A stretch of 8,046 nt of DNA from Deltaproteobacteria bacterium. Lineage in GTDB: Bacteria; Desulfobacterota_B; Binatia; Binatales; Binataceae. Shown here piece after piece: positions 4,957-8,046 of this stretch; the first letter of the stretch is position 1, and each line of letters starts with the position of its first letter. The notes beneath the pieces were generated by a model that ran no database searches, had not been told where the DNA came from, and worked only from the letters and a program-made list of their open reading frames with translations. The translations under genes and the position numbers were made by a program. Location: positions 1 to 8,046 of the forward strand of contig JAKAVX010000097.1 of the NCBI GenBank assembly GCA_021827465.1. The letters run 5' to 3'.

Positions 4957-6366
4957 TCAGTTCTTCGGCCAGTCGCGGATGTCGACGAAATGGCCCGCGA
5001 GAGCGGCCGCCGCCGCCATCTGCGGACTCACCAGGTGCGTCCTGCCGCCCTTGCCCTGGCGTCCCTCGAAATTGCGGTTCGACGTGCTGGCGCATCGCTC
5101 GCCCGGCTCCAGGATGTCGGGATTCATGCCGAGGCACATGCTGCATCCCGGCTCGCGCCATTCGAAGCCCGCTTCGCGGAAGATTTTATCGAGGCCGAGT
5201 TTCTCGGCTTCTTCCTTGACCAGTTCCGACCCCGGAACAACCATTGCGTTGACGCTCGCGGCGACTTTCCGGCCGCGCACGATCTCGGCCGCGGCCTTGA
5301 GGTCGCTTATTCGCGAGTTCGTGCATGAGCCGATAAAGACGCGGTCGATTTTGATGTCCTCAATCGGGGCGTTCGGCTCGAGCCCCATGTATTCGAGCGC
5401 GCGTTCGGTCGCGCGGCGCTCGCCGGGGTCGCTCAGCGCGGCGGGGTCGGGAACCTTGCCCGTCACCTCGACGACCATCCCGGGATTGGTGCCCCAGGTG
5501 ACCTGCGGGGCGAAGGAGGCCGCGTCGAAGCGGACGCTGCGGTCGAATTTGGCGCCTTCATCGGTGCGCAGCTCGCGCCATTTTGCGGCGGCCTTGTCGA
5601 AGTCGGCGCCCTTGGGCGCGAAGCGCCGTCCGCGCATGTAATCGATCGTCTTTTCGTCGACGGCGATCATTCCGGCGCGCGCGCCGGCTTCGATCGACAT
5701 GTTGCAGACGGTCATCCGCTCTTCGACCGAGAGCGCTTCGAACGCCGCGCCGCGGTACTCGACGACGCATCCGGTCGCGCCGTCAGTGGTGATACGGCCG
5801 ATAATCCCGAGGATGAGATCCTTGGCCGTGACGCCGGGCTTGAGATGGCCGTCGACCCGAATCTCCATCGTCTTGGGCCGGTTCTGCCAGAGGCACTGCG
5901 TGGCCAGCACGTGCTCGACCTCGCTGGTGCCGATTCCGAAGGCAAGCGCGCCGACCGCGCCGTGGGTCGAGGTGTGGCTGTCGCCGCATACGATCGTCAT
6001 CCCGGGCTGGGTGAGGCCGAGTTCGGGGCCGATCACATGGACGATACCTTGCTCGCGCGAGCCGAGATCGAACAGCGGGACGCCGAACTCGCGGCAATTG
6101 CGCCGCATCATCTCGACCTGAAGGCGCGAATCCGGGTCCTCGATAGGCAGCGAGCGATTCGTGGTCGGGACGTTGTGATCGAGGGTTCCGAAGGTGCGAG
6201 CGGGCACGCGCGCCTTGCGACCGCTGTTGCGCAGCGCCTCGAACGCCTGGGGGGAAGTAACCTCGTGAATCAGATGGAGATCGATATAGAGCAGGGCGGG
6301 CTCGCCGGGCTTCTCGATAACGACGTGATTCTTCCAGATTTTCTCGAAAAGGGTCTCAGCCGCCAT
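4957..6366 (-). CDS. leuC: 3-isopropylmalate dehydratase large subunit LeuC
   Basis: LeuC is the catalytic, 4Fe-4S-containing large subunit of isopropylmalate isomerase of leucine biosynthesis and works as a complex with LeuD in the cytoplasm. The 469-aa product has full family length (E. coli LeuC is 466). Visible signatures include [17 protein letters not shown] (27-43), DHNVPT (63-68), [19 protein letters not shown] (128-146), and the cluster ligands Cys348 in GSCTNSR, Cys408 and Cys411 in PGCSMCLG, then [12 protein letters not shown] near 428-438. No key residue is missing. The ATG at 6366 matches the family N-terminus (TLFEKIW), with a rather distant GAGGTGG upstream. The 3' end faces the restriction-modification island instead of leuD. 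A dyad in its leader (6390-6419) may be regulatory. Confidence 0.97.
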   Translation of the reverse strand: MAAETLFEKIWKNHVVIEKPGEPALLYIDLHLIHEVTSPQAFEALRNSGRKARVPARTFGTLDHNVPTTNRSLPIEDPDSRLQVEMMRRNCREFGVPLFDLGSREQGIVHVIGPELGLTQPGMTIVCGDSHTSTHGAVGALAFGIGTSEVEHVLATQCLWQNRPKTMEIRVDGHLKPGVTAKDLILGIIGRITTDGATGCVVEYRGAAFEALSVEERMTVCNMSIEAGARAGMIAVDEKTIDYMRGRRFAPKGADFDKAAAKWRELRTDEGAKFDRSVRFDAASFAPQVTWGTNPGMVVEVTGKVPDPAALSDPGERRATERALEYMGLEPNAPIEDIKIDRVFIGSCTNSRISDLKAAAEIVRGRKVAASVNAMVVPGSELVKEEAEKLGLDKIFREAGFEWREPGCSMCLGMNPDILEPGERCASTSNRNFEGRQGKGGRTHLVSPQMAAAAALAGHFVDIRDWPKN

Positions 6367-6389
6367 CGCGCGGGACGTGCCACCTCACC

Positions 6390-6419
6390 TGTCGGATTAG
6401 GAAACCGTATTATCCGACA
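6390..6419. promoter_or_regulatory. Inverted repeat in the leuC leader
   Basis: TGTCGGAT (6390-6397) and ATCCGACA (6412-6419) are perfect 8-bp inverted copies with a 14-bp AT-richer spacer, 24 bp upstream of the leuC ATG. It could be a regulator-binding dyad or an mRNA hairpin. The spacer (TAGGAAACCGTATT) contains no clear -10. The role is unknown. Confidence 0.4.
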
Positions 6420-6437
6420 ACCGCGCGGGCTGTCCAA

Positions 6438-6464
6438 GCGGGCTCGCGGTGCGAACGAGCCCGC
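6438..6464. terminator. GC-rich hairpin between the usp gene and leuC
   Basis: GCGGGCTCG (6438-6446) and CGAGCCCGC (6456-6464) form a perfect 9-bp stem with a 9-nt loop, 70 bp past the usp stop on the minus strand. It lacks a T-tract, so intrinsic termination is uncertain. It may act as a Rho-assisted end or mRNA-stabilising hairpin. Confidence 0.4.
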
Positions 6465-6533
6465 GCGGGCCGCCGGGCACGGTCCGTCAGACGGCGCTCC
6501 GGCGGCGTGCCGGGAAAGTTCAATATGGCCGGG

Positions 6534-6974
6534 CTATTTGCGCGGATAGCGCACCACCATGACCGGGCAGGGCGCGCTGCGCACCACCTTGTCGCAGGTG
6601 CTGCCCATCAGCAGATGCTCGAGCGGGCCTTCGCCGCGCGAGCCGATAACCACGGCGTCGATATTCTTTTCCTTGACCTCGCGGAGAATTTCGTAGACCG
6701 GGTCGCCTTCCACGAAAATCGCTTCGTGGGGCAGATCCTTGACCGCGTCGTCGTAGCGGGCCATCAGTTCGGCCGACTTCTTGCGGGCGCCTTCGATAAG
6801 CGCGTGATAGTCGCCGTGATGGGTCTCGTAGATCTTGTCGGCCGGGTTCCTTATCACGTGGAGCAGGTAAAGCTTGGAGTTGTACAGACGAGCCATCGTG
6901 GTGGCGTGCTCCAGCACCCGATCCGCGTACTTGGAAAAGTCCGTGGGGAAGAGAATGTTCGCAATCTTAACCAT
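6534..6974 (-). CDS. Universal stress protein, UspA family
   Basis: UspA-type proteins are small cytoplasmic, usually dimeric nucleotide-binding proteins tied to stress survival. The 146-aa sequence is a single Usp domain: NILFPTDFS at the start with the conserved Asp12, ARLYNSKLYLLHVI (28-41), and the ATP-binding loop G-2x-G-9x-G(S/T) as GSRGEGPLEHLLMGS (Gly111, Gly114, Gly124-Ser125), followed by VVRSAPCPVMVV (130-141). The complete loop suggests an ATP-binding member. I chose the ATG at 6974, with AGGAG 9 nt upstream; an adjacent in-frame TTG at 6977 is possible but less likely. The gene is upstream of leuC in the same direction but separated by 167 bp with a strong hairpin, so it is probably its own unit. 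No promoter is clear. Confidence 0.94.
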   Translation of the reverse strand: MVKIANILFPTDFSKYADRVLEHATTMARLYNSKLYLLHVIRNPADKIYETHHGDYHALIEGARKKSAELMARYDDAVKDLPHEAIFVEGDPVYEILREVKEKNIDAVVIGSRGEGPLEHLLMGSTCDKVVRSAPCPVMVVRYPRK

Positions 6975-7109
6975 CAACCTGTGCTCCTGTCCTGACGAGC
7001 CTCTTGAAAAGCCTTAAATCCAGGGCTCAGTCAAGAGCGCGGGCCATGGACAGCCTCCAGTTGGGATAGAATCGCCGCCCGCCGATGCGGCGTCAATCGA
7101 ATCCGGGCG

Positions 7110-7136
7110 AAAAAGGCGGCGCCTGATAGTGCCGCC
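7110..7136 (-). terminator. Rho-independent terminator, minus strand
   Basis: Read on the minus strand, GGCGGC (7136-7131), a 10-nt loop and GCCGCC (7120-7115) are followed directly by five T (7114-7110). This is a compact classic intrinsic terminator. It lies about 85 bp past the stop of the small minus-strand ORF at 7222-7386 and well upstream of usp, so it may end transcripts from that ORF or from dinB. Confidence 0.6.
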
Positions 7137-7221
7137 GCCCGCCAAGAAAAGCGCATTGCGCGGTTTGTCGCAAACCCCTCAGCTCGCGGCCGCGAAATAA
7201 GGAGCGACGCCGGGTCCCGGG

Positions 7222-7386
7222 TCAGCTCGCGATCGGCTCGCGGACGCGCCGGTTGGCGTTGAAGACGACCGCGGGCACGCCGAGCCGTGGGTCCCGATAA
7301 ATCTCGCGAAGTTCCGCGAGCGTCTCGCCGGCTGTGGAAAGCGAATCGCGCGCCTTCTCGCAGATCCCGGACGGGTCCGCTATCAA
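7222..7386 (-). CDS. Possible small protein or gene remnant, 54 aa
   Basis: I do not recognise this. The minus-strand frame ending in TGA at 7222 reads like real protein in its last 54 codons: ADPSGICEKARDSLSTAG, then ETLAELREIYRDPRLGVPAV and VFNANRRVREPIAS, with GC-rich third positions as in neighbouring genes. A terminator lies downstream. The start is the weak point: TTG at 7386 has no Shine-Dalgarno, and extending the frame to the right gives low-quality Ser/Ala/Arg-rich sequence antisense to the zinc-ribbon gene. It could be a true small gene, the 3' end of a decayed one, or a chance frame. Confidence 0.35.
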   Translation of the reverse strand: MIADPSGICEKARDSLSTAGETLAELREIYRDPRLGVPAVVFNANRRVREPIAS

Positions 7387-7408
7387 TTTCCAGGTGGAGG
7401 AGAGGGCG

Positions 7409-7585
7409 ATGGCGAAGGAGGGAGCGGAATCTATCGACGCGCGCGGGGAGCGCGAGGCGGCGGCGCGGGAAAGCGATGAAAGGGCGCGATGCGACGCGTG
7501 CGGCTCGCCCATGAAGCCGATGGGGCATTGCAAGTACGTGTGCCTTCGATGCGGCTTTCTCAGGACCTGCAACGACGTAATCTGA
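7409..7585 (+). CDS. Zinc-ribbon miniprotein, 58 aa
   Basis: The only intact plus-strand gene. After a charged, probably disordered N-terminus (1-26, rich in Glu, Arg and Ala), the C-terminal half holds six cysteines: CDAC (28, 31), Cys41, Cys45 and Cys48 in HCKYVCLRC, and Cys54. The paired CxxC knuckles (28/31 and 45/48) are a standard Zn(2+)-binding ribbon; Cys41 and Cys54 are extra. Similar short proteins ending CGF.RTC.D occur in diverse bacteria as hypothetical proteins, to my recollection. The ATG at 7409 is fixed by GGAGGAGAGG about 3-12 nt upstream. A longer version from 7334 has no such site and adds non-conserved-looking sequence. It converges on dinB with 50 bp between the stops. 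The function is unknown; nucleic-acid or protein binding is only a family-level guess. Confidence 0.75.
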   Translation: MAKEGAESIDARGEREAAARESDERARCDACGSPMKPMGHCKYVCLRCGFLRTCNDVI

Positions 7586-7635
7586 GGGCCGCGTCGACTC
7601 GCCCCGGGCGGATTTCGCGCAACCAAAGGGGCGAC

Positions 7636-8046
7636 CTACTTCTCGCGGCGGGTTGGGGCGGCGCGCTCCGCGCTGACCATCCCGCGCGTGACGGTCTCCT
7701 CGCCGAAGCGCCGCGCGAGCGAATCGAGCGCCTGGTTCAGACGCTCGCGCTTCGAATCACGCGGATGCGCCGCCGACGCCTCGAACAGGCCCATCTGGCG
7801 CGGCTCCGAGCGTTCGAGATTGTGCACATGAATTCCGGCGAGCCGGATACGGCCGGGCTCGCTCACGCGGTCGAGCAGGGCGATTGCGACGTGCGAGATT
7901 TCCGCGCCGTCGTCGGTAGGGCGTTCGAGCGAAAAGCTTCGCGTCAGGACCGGATAGCGGCCCTCGCCGAGCGGACGCGCGAGCTTGAGCTTCAGAGTAA
8001 CCGTGCGCGCGCGCACGCTGTCGCCGCGAAGCCGGCGGCCGAGCGC
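7636..8046 (-). CDS. dinB: DNA polymerase IV, C-terminal part, 5' end cut off by window
   Basis: DinB is the Y-family polymerase that copies past damaged template bases. The 136 visible residues run in from the window edge without a start. They begin in the little-finger domain (LGRRLRGDSVRARTVTLKLKL, about 2-22; RSFSLERPTDD, 36-46; AIALLDRV, 54-61; IRLAGIHVHNLE, 67-78). A beta-clamp binding motif QMGLF at 84-88 follows, then the conserved tail segment RLNQALDSLARRFG (102-115). The polymerase and palm residues lie beyond 8046. The last 16 residues are basic and variable. The GTG at 8016 is an internal codon, not the start. It converges with the zinc-ribbon gene. The assignment rests on the characteristic order of little finger, clamp motif and RFG tail. 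Confidence 0.88.
   Translation of the reverse strand, partial: ALGRRLRGDSVRARTVTLKLKLARPLGEGRYPVLTRSFSLERPTDDGAEISHVAIALLDRVSEPGRIRLAGIHVHNLERSEPRQMGLFEASAAHPRDSKRERLNQALDSLARRFGEETVTRGMVSAERAAPTRREK

Noticed and set aside
6995..7050. TTGACT on the minus strand as the -35 of a usp promoter, or a sigma-54 site overlapping it
   Set aside because: No acceptable -10 occurs 16-18 bp downstream, and the sigma-54 GC element at -12 is missing.
7031..7528. 165-codon minus-strand frame upstream of usp
   Set aside because: It has Arg-rich low-complexity composition, overlaps the terminator and opposes the zinc-ribbon gene.
7599..7634. TCGCCCC...GGGGCGA inverted repeat between the convergent zinc-ribbon and dinB genes
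   Set aside because: The stem is only 7 bp with a 22-nt loop and no T-tract on either strand, so it is weak evidence for a terminator.

Overview
The window is GC-rich bacterial chromosome, clearly above 60% G+C by eye, with Gram-negative-style housekeeping genes (leuC, leuD, rluD, dinB, a UspA protein). No rRNA or other phylogenetic marker is present, so I do not name a phylum. An uncultured soil or sediment lineage is only a guess. Almost every gene lies on the minus strand, so transcription runs from the right end to the left end.

Layout from left to right: an rluD-type pseudouridine synthase cut by the window start (1-684); leuD (809-1399); a small secreted proline-rich four-cysteine protein (1683-2192); a frameshifted small membrane-protein remnant (2225-2432); a compact restriction-modification operon (2558-4433) with controller, endonuclease and methyltransferase genes and three operator boxes; a plus-strand wreck of the C-terminus of a type ISP restriction-modification enzyme (4448-4753); repeat-like intergenic DNA (4801-4915); leuC (4957-6366); a UspA-family gene (6534-6974); a terminator and a doubtful small ORF (7110-7386); a plus-strand zinc-ribbon miniprotein (7409-7585); and the C-terminal part of dinB, cut by the window end (7636-8046).

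The main discovery is a defence island that separates leuC from leuD. These encode the two subunits of one enzyme and are usually adjacent. The methyltransferase is a close relative of M.PvuII (beta-class N4-cytosine type). The endonuclease beside it is a PD-ECK protein with no resemblance that I can see to R.PvuII. A controller (C) gene overlaps the endonuclease gene by an ATGA junction. Two copies of a 13-bp operator lie upstream of the C gene. A third copy, 12/13 identical to one of them, overlaps the -10 element of what looks like a separate methyltransferase promoter with a perfect TTGACA -35. This predicts a circuit in which the methyltransferase is made first from its own promoter, then C protein accumulates, switches on its own C-R operon and represses the methyltransferase. 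The degraded ISP fragment at the island's edge suggests that one defence system has replaced another at this site.
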